From Solea solea (taxonomy: Eukaryota > Chordata > Actinopteri > Pleuronectiformes > Soleidae), in NCBI RefSeq assembly GCF_958295425.1, contig NC_081146.1, forward strand, positions 27,913,280 through 27,977,279: a stretch of DNA of 64,000 nucleotides, given 5' to 3'. The notes under the pieces were generated by a model. The model did no database searches and was not told where the DNA came from. It saw only the letters and a program-made list of their open reading frames with translations. Numbering within the stretch: position 1 is the first letter of the stretch; the number at the start of each line of letters is the position of its first letter. Of this stretch, positions 1-11,519 are shown in pieces. Made by a program: the position numbers and the translations under genes.

Positions 1-1020
1 CAGTTATTAAAGCAGTTATTACAGCAGTTATTACAGCAGTTATTAAAGCAGTTATTACAGAAGTTATTAAAGCAGTTATTACAGCAGTTATTAAAGCAGT
101 TATTACAGCAGTTATTAAAGCAGTTATTAAAGCAGTTATTAAAGCAGTTATTACAGCAGTAATTACAGAAGTTATTACAGCAGTTATTACAGAAGTTATT
201 AAAGCAGTTATTACAGCAGTTATTAAAGCAGTTATTACAGCAGTTATTAAAGCAGTTATTACAGCAGTTATTACAGCAGTTATTACAGAAGTTATTACAG
301 CAGTTATTACAGCAGTTATTACAGCAGTTATTACAGAAGTTAATACAGCAGTTATTAAAGCAGTTATTACAGAAGTTATTAAAGCAGTTATTACAGCAGT
401 TATTAAAGCAGTTATTACAGAAGTTATTAAAGCAGTTATTACAGCAGTTATTAAAGCAGTTATTACAGCAGTAATTACAGAAGTTATTACAGCAGTTATT
501 ACAGAAGTTATTAAAGCAGTTATTACAGCAGTTATTACAGCAGTTATTAAAGCAGTTATTACAGCAGTTATTAAAGCAGTTATTACAGAAGTTACTACAG
601 CAGTTATTACAGCAGTTATTAAAGCAGTTATTACAGCAGTTATTAAAGCAGTTATTACAGCAGTTATTAAAGCAGTTATTACAGAAGTTAATACAGCAGT
701 TATTACAGCAGTTATTACAGAAGTTATTAAAGCAGTTATTACAGCAGTTATTACAGCAGTTATTAAAGCAGTTATTACAGCAGTTATTAAAGCAGTTATT
801 ACAGAAGTTACTACAGCAGTTATTACAGCAGTTATTAAAGCAGTTATTACAGCAGTTATTAAAGCAGTTATTACAGCAGTTATTAAAGCAGTTATTACAG
901 CAGTTATTAAAGCAGTTATTACAGAAGTTAATACAGCAGTTATTACAGCAGTTATTACAGCAGTTATTACAGCAGTTATTAAAGCAGTTATTACAGCAGT
1001 TATTAAAGCAGTTATTACAG
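1..1020. repeat. 12-bp tandem repeat (cagttattacag / cagttattaaag)
   Basis: About 85 tandem copies of a 12-bp unit, cagttattaMag, where position 10 alternates between c and a. Sporadic g-to-a changes (cag to aag) and a few atta-to-aata or acta variants occur. The array touches the left edge of the window, so its true length is unknown. The order of c-type and a-type units is not random: blocks of several hundred bases recur, suggesting higher-order duplication. There is no coding signal; the window's first non-repeat base is near 1021. Confidence 0.97.
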
Positions 1021-4000
1021 ACGGACTGAGAAAGTGTGAGGTACATTTCTAGTATTCATACTGTTCTGAGCAGTAGTGTCCGTGTAATTCATACTAATGA
1101 CACATGCAAAATGAACCCTGACATAATTTGTTAAACAAATAAACACGTGCTCAGAGTGGAACAGAGTGGCACAGCCTCACGTACAAAACATTTAATACAG
1201 TCTATGCAACTGTAAATGACTGTTCTGCAGCTCCTTTCCACAGGTCAGAGGTCAAGACCAGCTCAAACTCCCTGTGGTTGCCATGGCGTCTGTATCTGGC
1301 TCAAGAACACGTTAAGAGATGCAGAGAGAAGGTAAGGTTGTGTTATGAAAACTGTAAAGCTGCAACCCGTTATTACGTTGGCTGTAAAACTGCAATGTGA
1401 TCAATTATTCCTAATGATTTTAAATGTACAGTAAATCTCTTTTGTTTGTACTAAATATTATTGAAAAGCCACAGGCATTTATAGCATAAATGGATGATTT
1501 AACATGATTTAACATGATTTGATGATCGTAACATACAGTCATTTTCTCTAAGTCTGGAACTTAGCCAATGCCAAAAAAACACGGCCACTGAAATCAAGGC
1601 TGACAAAATAGACATTGACCAAACACCTTAACTGTTGTGCTGATGAAACAAACCAGATGACCATCAGGGCCGTCACCATCCAATCCAAAGACTGGGTGGC
1701 CAGCAGCACCGCCTGTTGATCACCGTCTTCTGCATCATAGCATTAGCGTTAGCCTCTCACTCCTTTCCTTGTTTTTCTCTGAGAAACTTGTCGATCTAAG
1801 TCGTTTATAGACGAAGGGTCTCAGAGAGTGGTTTAAAAAGAGAAGTCTTCACATGGCTCTGCCCATACTGGAAGTTCTCCCTGTCAAATAAATGATATGG
1901 TTGGTAAAACGTGTTTCTCACATCCGTCATTAAAGGATTTGTTTCTGTCTCACACGTAGCGTCAGTTACGCTTTTTGTAAACGAACTAAGTTTTACGCTG
2001 AAGTTTGTAGGACCAAAAGTATCTGAAATGTGTTTCGTTTCATTTAAATGAGACATATTCAATATTTTGGTTATGTCCTAATTTAACTGAACATTTTGAA
2101 CTTTGAATGAAGTTTCTATGTTTAAGTTTATTAAGTGTGTGGAACGACTTGACAAAATAACAAGAAAGAAGAAGAAGACAAACTGGCCATTTCTCAGTAT
2201 CCATACTTCTCTGTACTTGTGTACTCCCGTACTCCAGTCGTATACAAGTACATGCTTGCATACTCGGGGTATTGAGAAATGGCCAGTGTACAGTGGGTCT
2301 CACTAATGAGCAGTGCACATGCATGTGTTTGTCTTCATATGGTCAGCTGATATAGGTTCAAGTATGTTAAGGTAAACATTTATTGAACATAAATGTGCAT
2401 GTTGTCCCTGCACAGCTGTACATGAAACAAACAATAAGAAAAACAACTTTTTTACTTAAGTATCTTGTCCTCAGACGCTACTACATGCTAACGTACTTAA
2501 GTAAGTCATACTCTATGGAGCTCAGAGATTATACATCCCATGAATAACATTTAAATGAAACACATGCGAGATGTAAATGTCCCGGTGGTAATTGATACCT
2601 GATAATACACCATGTGTATATATATATGAATATAATACTCCATGGTGTCACTGACGCCTGCACATGGAGACCAGAGTGGTTTGTCCAGCTCTTTTTGATG
2701 AAAATCAGGTAAAAAACGTGATAAAAACACGTGTCGCATGCGTTTCAACGATGTTTCGTTTGATTATGTTTATGCAGATTGTGTAAGTTAGTATATTTCT
2801 GTCTATGTACGTGAACATGTGCATGTTTGTATGTTCACACTGTTGGAGGTCATGGATGCTGTCATGTCACATGACACATGTCACATGACAGCACTGAGCT
2901 CTTCTAATGGTCCTTGGCTCGTTTAACCTTGTGAATGATAAAGATCAGTGACGATCAGCTTGAGTCGTGATGTAAATGACACGCGTGTTAAAAGAGGGTG
3001 AAAAAAAGACCTTGGGTTTGGTTTCAGCAAATGTTGACTTATGATAAACCCTGTGCATAGTGGTCTGCACCTACGACCCTACACGCGTATATATACGCCT
3101 CCTTTCTCGGGTTAATGCTGGTGATGTTTTCTTTTATTTTTAGCACAGATTGAGTTTCCAGTCCCTGATTCAGCAGCCAGCGACACTTAGCAACACAACG
3201 CTGTGTAAGGCAGAGCAGTTGCTACAGCTGTATAACACAGACCTGAGTCCTTTGTGAAGTGTTGATATCAGGATGCTGAGAAGTGAGGAGGAGGAGAAAG
3301 AGAAAGAGAAAGACGATGCCTGCGACACCATAGACAATGGAAAACTGCCAAATCATTGTGATGCTCGGACATCGTTTTAAAGGACACACAAGCAACGGCT
3401 GGCGGAAGATTCAAACTGAATGTCAGGTAAAGACACATTTATTTTGAATTTAACAAGATGTTTTGGGGTTATATGATGTTTGACACTGCTTCTATGGTTT
3501 GACATTTTATTTGTTGTTATTCTTTCGGTGTCAGGATATCGACTCACATGTCTTCAAAGATACAGTAAAAGTGAAACTTTATGAGAATCATTACAATTAT
3601 TGAATCTACAAAACCTGAATGATCATTCAGTCAGCATTATGTATCTGTTTACCGTTTGTGTGTTTTTATTGATTTACTGTAAAGCACTTTGATGGAAAGT
3701 GCTGTACAAATAAATGTAATATTATTATTATTAGTAGTATTTAAGTTAGATTATTTGATCAACAGAAGCATTGTTAACTCTTTTAAGAAAGAGGTAAGAG
3801 TTTTACTTTACTGTACAGGTTTTACTATTCAACAAAAATGATCTGAAATGTTCAAATGATTTTGTTGATTGTTTTAGGAAACACACAATAAACCAGTAAT
3901 GAAAATAGTTGTTAGTTACAGTTATACATTTGATGCCATTTCCGTCAGTCAGTCAGTCAGACGCTGTCTGATAAACATTTACACATCATTTAAATTGAAA

Positions 4001-5050
4001 ATGTCTCATCAGTGTCTGTCATTTTGTTCCCAGCTTTGACACAAGGTGACCCAGTATCTCAGAGGCTGCATCTCTCATGAGGCAATGTCAGGTGAGATGA
4101 ATATGACCATGCCTCACAGAATAACAACATTCACATTTACTTTCATAGCAATTTAGGTTACAAATACTGTCTGCAAAAAATCATATTAAACACAAGGGGG
4201 CGCAATGGCTCTGTACCAACGTCCACGTTGTGTGTGCATCACAACTCCCTTCAAATGAACTCTGGAAATAAGCTAAATCCGTGGCTTTAGCTGAACTTGT
4301 TCGTGACGTAGTGAGAGAACCTGTTGAGTTGCCCTCATGTTGACACTATAGCTAAACCGTGTCCATCGCTTCATTTCATTCGATTGTCTTTGCAATAAAA
4401 CAAGAAAAACCCACGTTTTAGGTCCAGATCTGACACCGTTTGTGAGTCAAATGCACAAGTTTAGGCGTAAAGAGTGATAACAGCTGCTCTGTTGTGATAT
4501 CACAGCTCTCAGCTGGTGGACAGTTATTTTCCTGGACTGTACTACAAAGTTTGTCTGAGGGGTGTCCGTCTTGTATTGCCGGTGGTTGTTTCAATTTAAA
4601 TGCGAAAAATAAACTTTGATATCATTACTAAGACGCGTTTCTGCCAAGTGTCGCTAGATTGAGCCTTTTCTTAGGTTACAGTTTGGAGGGATATTGTCTT
4701 TTTGACGAGGAGTCTTGTCGTAATGTCCCCTCCTTCACGCGCTCAGGGTGAAGTGATCCGACTGACTGACTTCGCTGCTTTTGAGGTTCATTAATCGTAT
4801 TGTCTGCCGAGTTTAAACCGAGTTCGCTGTCGTTTCCAAATGAACGTGTTATTAACATGAACACCGTGTGTTTGACGAGAGGCGCCAGTGTCGCCAGTGT
4901 CGCCCTTTATCCGCTTGTAGCTTGAGCGTCATCTTGTTCGTGAGCCGCCGGCCTTCGCTGTCGGGACCTCGGGGGTAACGCTAGCAAAGTTGGTTCAAAG
5001 CTAACGGTTAGCCGCAGCCACAGATGCTTCACGCGTGTAATAATGTTGAT
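1021..5050. other. Non-coding stretch with three exon-like segments
   Basis: No recognisable protein is encoded here. Three segments are bounded by good acceptor and donor sequences on the + strand: 1244-1331 (tttccacag before, gtaagg after), about 3144-3426 (ttttag before, gtaaag after) and 4034-4091 (ttcccag before, gtgaga after). None carries a long open frame, so they could be 5' UTR exons of gramd1a, a non-coding RNA, or chance. 4860-5000 is richer in CpG than its surroundings and could be promoter-like. Confidence 0.25.
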
Positions 5051-5252
5051 GTGTTCCTGTGAAAAAGTGGATTTTAACATCGCGTCACGGACCGTTGCTC
5101 GGCTGGTTTATGAGGCCGAGCAAGATAACAGAAGCGGAGGAATCTCATCCAACGGGAGGTAGGAGCTCCAACTTTGAGTCTCAACGGGTTGTGGACGTTT
5201 CTGTGTTGTTTGTGTCTTTGGTTCAAACAACAACGTTTGTGTCTTTGTGTGA

Positions 5253-5283
5253 CAGACACACACACACACACACACACACACAC
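5253..5283. repeat. (CA)n microsatellite
   Basis: Uninterrupted ca dinucleotides. ORFs through it on both strands are low-complexity artefacts. Confidence 0.95.
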
Positions 5284-5725
5284 GGTCATCTTCGATGTTC
5301 ATCACACAATCAACTGTTCACACTACACCATCTTTGGCATTGAAGACAACTGTTGTGTTTGTGGTGGATTAGTGTGTCTGGACAAGATTGTTGTTGTTCA
5401 AACACAGCACAGCACAGCACACACTGGCCCACGGGCTTGAGCCATTTCTATGGATTTGCAGTATGTTTCCATGTAGTTCTGACCTTGGTAGCATTCAGTG
5501 ACAATAGGAGTGTGTTGTGTTTGTAAGAAGGTGTTTGATAGTGAGTTAGTTTGTCTCCCTAGTCCGTTCTAGGGTCAACTTGGCAGTTAGCACTTGGTTG
5601 GAACACTTGTGTTTTCTCTCAAACCTGAGGCAGTTTTCACGTGAACACAGATTGCACTACTTTTGTCTGTCCAATGCAGCAGGACAAAGGTGGGCGGAGC
5701 ATTTTGTCTTAGAATATTAATATAT

Positions 5726-5738
5726 GTATGTGTGTGTA

Positions 5739-5783
<45 letters not shown>

Positions 5784-5800
5784 GTGTGTGTATATGTAAA
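5726..5800. repeat. (TG)n/(TA)n compound microsatellite
   Basis: A tgtgtgtatg lead is followed by about 17 ta repeats and a tgtgtg tail. Typical fish dinucleotide tract. Confidence 0.95.
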
Positions 5801-6026
5801 TTCATATTCAATGAACAAAGCTGTCTATGTAGGCTGTATGCAGTCTTCAGGCCTTTGGAACCAGCAGCGCACGGAACTGAATCATTGTATGGCACTACGC
5901 AGTAAATAAACGTAAACCTAAACAGCAGATGATGTTTTAACTAACATGCTGCATGAGATGCATCAGACAACGTTCCTGCATCATTGCAGCTTCACTACCA
6001 AGTCACAAATAACAAACACGTAAGCA

Positions 6027-6177
6027 GCTGTTATTCATGATCTGTCCGATGGCACTGAAGCTGCAATTGCTGTAATAAATGCACGAGGGATATCAGATAT
6101 GTGATATCCCTCGTGTCGCATGCATTCATTACAGCCGTTGCGGCGTCAGTACCATCGGACAGATCATGAATAACAGC
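6027..6177. repeat. 151-bp foldback (long inverted repeat), MITE-like
   Basis: Outer arms 6027-6052 and 6152-6177 are perfect 26-bp reverse complements (gctgttattcatgatctg...). Inner arms 6082-6095 and 6102-6115 are perfect 14-bp reverse complements around a 6-base loop. Between them the arms pair imperfectly, so the whole segment can fold into one hairpin. It could be a small foldback/MITE transposon or a hairpin RNA source. I see no clear target duplication and do not recognise a named miRNA. Confidence 0.75.
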
Positions 6178-7197
6178 AAATGCTGTCGGACTAAACCCGC
6201 ACCAGCCTGACCAGGAGAGGACAGCATGGAGCAAGTGGCCGGGGCTGCCGGACACCTTCTTGTGAGCTAACGTGTCTGAAGTGGGCTGGGTCGGCTCGGT
6301 CTATGGAGGTGCCGGTGGTGGCCATGTATCTTCTTCATCAACTCTTTTGAAGTAATGCGTTAACACGGAAAGGCCAACTATCGTGCCTGTGAACCAAAGC
6401 AACACCATTTACATTCCCCATACATTGTTTCAATTAAACACAGATCAAGTTCATAAATGATGTTTATATTTATCTCTTTCTAACATTTCCCTTTTGTAAC
6501 AATATGTTTCTTTAACTGGAGATGGCTGGATGGGCCAGTGAGTAATGTGTGTGGCACTGGTCCACCCAGGCCCGTTACTGGCTATGCTGCCGGTACAATG
6601 TCCACACAGTTTTGGCTATTTTTGAGTTACTTGAAGGGAGAAAATATTAAATTATGACACTAAATTTCGAAAAAAGTGGTTTTGCAGGCTAATACCATGA
6701 ACTACACCATCATAAATGCATTCTATTGATTTGCCTTCTAATGGAAATAGTATTTCATTCGAAACCATCAGCTTTGTCATATGAAACCTCATATTCCCAC
6801 AACTAGCAGCGCATACAGTGTCAAAAGGCAGACAAAAATAACTCTAGTCTTGTCTTTGTGGGAAAAGATCAATATTTCAAGGAAAGATATAAAATGGTAG
6901 TCAAATGTAGGCCGATCTTTTCTTTTTCAAAGTTTCTGCTCTTTCCACTCCAGGTAGAAACTTCCAGATAGAAGTCTGTTTTTGTCTGAGACTTCAACTT
7001 TTGCGAAGATGAGCTTGATTATGATCCCACTCAAGACTGAAGTACCAAAGGAAGGGAAGGAGTACTGAAGAAAGTGTAACACTGGGCACAGGGCAAGTAG
7101 TGCTGAGGAGGAAGGGATGAGACTCATGAACTAAACATAGAAAAGGAATCACAAGCCATTAAGTCACTGTTAGCCAAAACGTGCTGACTGGACATTG

Positions 7198-7320
7198 GAG
7201 TCCATCCATCCATCCATCCATCATCTACCGCTTTATCCTCCACCAGAGGGTCGCGGGGGGGTGCTGTGCCAATCTCATCTGACATAGGGCGATAGGCGGG
7301 GTCACACCCTGGACAGTTGG
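7198..7320 (-). mobile_element. Rex3/RTE-like LINE 3' fragment
   Basis: A (ccat)n run is followed by catctaccgctttatcctcc, gggtcgcggggggg, atctgacatagggcgata and ggcggggtcacaccctggac. This is the familiar fish interspersed repeat whose 3' tail is (GATG)n on the element's sense strand, as described for Rex3. The copy is truncated and non-coding. Family assignment is from memory of the consensus. Confidence 0.6.
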
Positions 7321-7634
7321 TAAAGAGAAGTCCTGTTGCATTATCTGACTCTCTCTCTTCTTTCTTCATGCTGCACTGATGATGAACAGACAACTAAACC
7401 TCTCTCATTAACTATTCTGTGGATTTACCAGTTGCCTGGTTGACATACATTTTTAACGAGCATTTCCTGAGAAAATGGCAACTTATTTGTTACATATCAA
7501 GCCAGATGTGTTTTTTTGTCCTGAGGGGAATATCTGGTGTTTTTACCTAACGATGTCAAACCAAGCTGTCATCGATCAACTTTAAAGATGCAACAAACTA
7601 AAAGAGGAAATTAACCCCCTGAAAGTTTTTTAAG

Positions 7635-8092
7635 ATGACTATGTCCTCTCCCATGGGACCAGAAGTTGTCGATCTGACTCAGCCTATCCCTGTCCCAAAA
7701 CTGACCGTCTTCCCGCCATCATCAGATACAGAGTCCTGGTCTCGCTCACCTAGTCCCAGACTGTCACGCTTCAGTCGCCACAGCCGATCTCACCTCAGCA
7801 GGACCAGTACTAAAAAACGAAACGAAGAACATCAAGGTTGCAGTCCTAGGCGGGGTAAAACGCCACAAATTGTTATCAAGGACGATGTGGAGAAGGTCAC
7901 CTTTCTACGCCGAAGCCCCTCCCCCTCTACTGACATCCAAATTGAGGGGGAAGAGCAAGGTAAGGGCAGCCCTTCACAGGACCTCCTCCTGCCACCTTCT
8001 TGCTCGTGGTCTCGTAGTCCTTCTCCCAGCCGCCGCTCTCGTTGGTGTCTCAGGAGCCTGTTCAGCAGAGACTCTGAGTGGGACAGCTGCAG
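7635..8092 (+). CDS. gramd1a: gramd1a alternative first coding exon (long N-terminus)
   Basis: The ATG at 7635 is the first after an in-frame stop at 7620-7622. It opens 152 codons plus two bases (AG) and ends at a good donor (gttagt, 8093). The residual AG joins the C at 13723 to make a Ser codon, in the same phase used by the short first exon (11512-11519). The peptide is serine/arginine rich, with WSRSPSPR near residues 34-41, RRSPSPSTDIQIEGEE near 93-108 and WSRSPSPSRRSR near 126-137, then a Cys/Trp-bearing end. It would extend gramd1a from 782 to 932 residues as a basic, probably disordered and phosphorylatable N-terminus. Transcription is inferred, not seen; it could be a chance ORF, but its length, phase and donor argue against that. 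Confidence 0.6.
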
Positions 8093-10669
8093 GTTAGTGT
8101 GTAGGATTCACCCCAAATATTAAAAACATTAGAATGAAAGAAATAATGCAAGAAAGTGTTAGTGTGCATATATGTGATCTGTTCTTTTTGTGCTCAAAGG
8201 GCCCAACACTGCTTTTGTTTCTTCCTTCATCCAGTGCAAAGGCCCTCTCTGTAAAGATGAGCTCACTTGTATTAGAGCAGCAGTACCACATGGACTTCAA
8301 AGGCAAAGGAGAGGAGTGTTGACACTGTCAGCTCTGTGTTTAACTGTGTCATGAGTATTCAGCGCTTATAGCACTGTGAAATCTCAGTTCATTTGCATTC
8401 AAGCCTGCTGAGACCAGATTTGCCTTTAATGACTGACTGGAACCCTTAACCTCTCACTTGTGCATGTTGGTAGAGAATGAAAAGACCTTGCTTCTAACAC
8501 GTATCCTCCCGCTCCACATTTCTCAAATGCCACTTGAGGTTGGCTATTTTGGAACAAGATGTTGTTTCGATTAACTACTGGATAAATCTTGTGAGTACAG
8601 ATTGCATGGTTAAAATCCTGTTCCCGCTGAGTTATATCAAGGACCAAAGTAATGTGGGTTAAAAAAAATACACATAATACAATTGGTGTTACAGAGAGCA
8701 GTGTATGCTTTTGGCATAGCTGACCTCTTCAAATAAGCAAAACAACTGGGTTAAGGATAGTATAAACAAAGAAGGCGATACTGAGGGAAAATAGAGCTGG
8801 GTCACAGAGCTAGAGGCGGGATTATGCACCGTTTATCCTTCCTGTGAATCATGACATCATCCTCAGCCAATGGGAGTGGGCTCTTGGTCTGATGATGTCA
8901 TGTGAGTCCAATCAGAGAAGGTTGAGGACGCCACTGCAGTGGGCTACAGAGGGCAAGCAGAGGGTGATTCTGTCGGCGCTGTATCGATGGTTATGTGCCT
9001 TTTTGTTAGTATTGTCTATATCATCTTAAATATTCTTTTAGTTTTTATTGTTTTCATTCAACAAACAATAGAAGAACAATGTAAAAAAGGAAAAAACAAC
9101 ACAACAAGGAGAGTTCTTCGATCTTTTTCAGATTCTTAAATCTGTCAGTCCTCCAGGATCATCATATCATGTCCATCAGTACGTTTTTCCCATTTTTGTT
9201 CTCCTTAGCTTTTTTACTGGCTATTCATAGTAGATGTATAATTCCTTTATTAAGGTTAGATGAGTATTGAGTCTTACAGTTCATGGGTATATTATATCCC
9301 AGTACCTTTTGCAGGACATTATGTTTTGTATTTTGTGACATTTCTAAAAGATATGAGCATGGTTCTGCTTCTAATTCACCATATTTTCTCCAACATGTAC
9401 AGATGGTATTTTGTGTATATGTTCTTAAACTTAGGTGTGATTTAAAGATGTATCAAATTTCAAATCCACTCAGTATCAGTAAAGCCTTACTACACGACTT
9501 AAGAAGTGCAAACACTGACAAATTCAACATGCTGGGGACGCACATTGCACGAATTCATTCATGGAAGACTGCCTTTACTTCAGTAGCACCCAGAAGCTTA
9601 CAATTTAGCCATATCTCTTCTTCCCATGCCAATAAATGCAGTGGAGGCACAGAACACAGGAGAAAGTGTGTGCTAAAGACAAATAAATACAAAATGGACG
9701 GTGATGAAAAGTGGTAGTGACAAGAATAACTCAACCACCCGACCCGAGCTTGTGCCGGAAAAAGGGAGTGAATTTATTAAGTGTGTCCACAGTTTCCTGG
9801 TTTAACATGCTGCTAGTTGGTAGTGTGTTGCGTGCCATTCCAGGTCTTCCGACTATCCAGTACTTAGAGCTAATTTGGTCTGGTCGTCAGTCCAGAAAAT
9901 GTACCTGCCTGCATTTCTTCATCTTTTTGTTGCTGACGCTATTGGTCGCTCTTCTTCTGTGTACCAGCTTCTTCTTCATTTTCCAGACATTAGCCAAGCA
10001 CATGTGTAGAGTTCCTGGGCCAGCTTAAGTTTGATTGTGGTCCAATTGAAGGTACATGTGCAGTTGCAGCTCGACTCCCAAGTCACATTATCTGGGTGTC
10101 GTATTCTGATTGAGAATTTTAATTTACTACAATGTCACAAAGTCTGGATTTAGTTGGATTTTGGCACATTTTTTAATCACAGATTTGTGCCTTTGCTTGC
10201 TTTGCATAAATGGAATATCATTTTTTTTTAGTAGTAAAGCTGAAATAGGGCTATACAATTGATCAAAACTTACGATTATTGCCCCAAATGATTGCAAAAA
10301 TAAAAACAAATTTCTTATTATGAAACATCAGCTTTTATTCTGAAAATTAGGCTTTCAAAGTTGTTATGGTGTCTGACTTCCTGTCCCACTAGTCATCTGG
10401 CAAGCAGTCTTGCTAACTTGCTATATTTTGCTATCAACGCTTTAAAAAAAAAAAGTGACTCGCGACTGTTATTGGAGACATTTGGAGACGTGAACGTATG
10501 CATCGTGTTAAAGGTCTTTGCACACAGGACGGGACAAAGTGTGAATAATTCACATACAAGTTAACTATGCACTCTTACATGTCGATTGAGTATTGAGCAC
10601 AATGCCAAGAAACTAATACATTATGAGGACACTATACTATACTGACACTGGGTCAGTATAGTATGTATG

Positions 10670-10729
<60 letters not shown>

Positions 10730-11100
10730 TATGTGTATATATATATATACGTATATATATATATATATATATATACATATATATGTGTATATATATATAT
10801 ACGTATATATATATATATATACACATATATGTATGTGTATATATATATATAGTTGAAGGAGGACTTGTTATTGAATGTGCCTTTGCTTACTTCTCTAGGT
10901 AAAGTTAAGTATCTAACAACCTGTTAAATTACACCAGAATGGCATTTGATTCATTCAAAATGGAGCCCCCCCCCCCCCCCCCATAACACACCCTGTACTA
11001 AGATGCTTAAGCAAACCCTGTGTGTGTGTGTGTGTGTGTTGTTTTTTCTTAATTTACTCCCTCTTTTTTATAATTGAGGTGAAATCCTTTGACGCTAATG
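8093..11100. other. Intronic/upstream DNA, no gene recognised
   Basis: Between the alternative and main first exons. Open frames at 9283-9717 and 9711-10028 lack recognisable motifs; the latter has a hydrophobic run near its end but no splice context. A poly-C tract lies at about 10967-10982 and a (GT)n run at about 11021-11039. Confidence 0.5.
10660..10852. repeat. (TA)n microsatellite with tg/cg interruptions
   Basis: About 190 bp of ta repeats with periodic acatatatatgtgtat and acgtat interruptions, partly self-complementary. Confidence 0.95.
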
Positions 11101-11519
11101 TAGCTAATGTGAATCAGTCCAGCACGTGATTCACTTTAAAGGCGAGGCCTCTGCACATGGAGCCGCCTCCCTCACTTAGTCCCTCCCACCCGCTGTTTGC
11201 TGATGCTAAAGGGATTACGAACGGACCCAGGGACTGGAGTCCGTTACCGGGTCCTGTGTTCGGTGAAGGCTGCAGCGGTGTGTCCGGTACCCTGCTGCGA
11301 GGTGTTTGGGCATCTAAATATCATCTGACGCCCGGGGCGGTGGACGATGGACGATGGACGCGTTTCCAAGGCGATAACCGAGGGAAACCAGGCGGACATA
11401 ACCCCCCCCCCCCTCCTTTTAAGCGTTAGTTGGCTGTAGACACACACACACACGCACGCGCGCGCGCGCGCTGGAGAGTGCTATATTGACGCTAGATTGC
11501 ACCAACGCCTCATGTTCGA
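11100..11519 (+). promoter_or_regulatory. gramd1a: CpG-rich promoter/5' UTR and first coding codons of gramd1a
   Basis: GC- and CpG-rich DNA, including a (CG)n run at 11455-11470, leads into ATG TTC GA at 11512-11519, followed by a gtaagt donor at 11520. Joined to 13723 it reads [19 protein letters not shown]. That matches the known start of vertebrate GRAMD1A, which begins MFD and has an RSTP-SSPSLR motif. The 8-nt coding part is too short for ORF calling. The island makes this the likely main promoter; the exact transcription start is not visible. Confidence 0.8.

Noticed and set aside
9283..10028. Two + frames of 144 and 105 codons
   Set aside because: No recognisable motif and no splice or promoter context; probably chance or old repeat DNA.
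10621..10902. YIYIYI frames on both strands
   Set aside because: (TA)n microsatellite translation.
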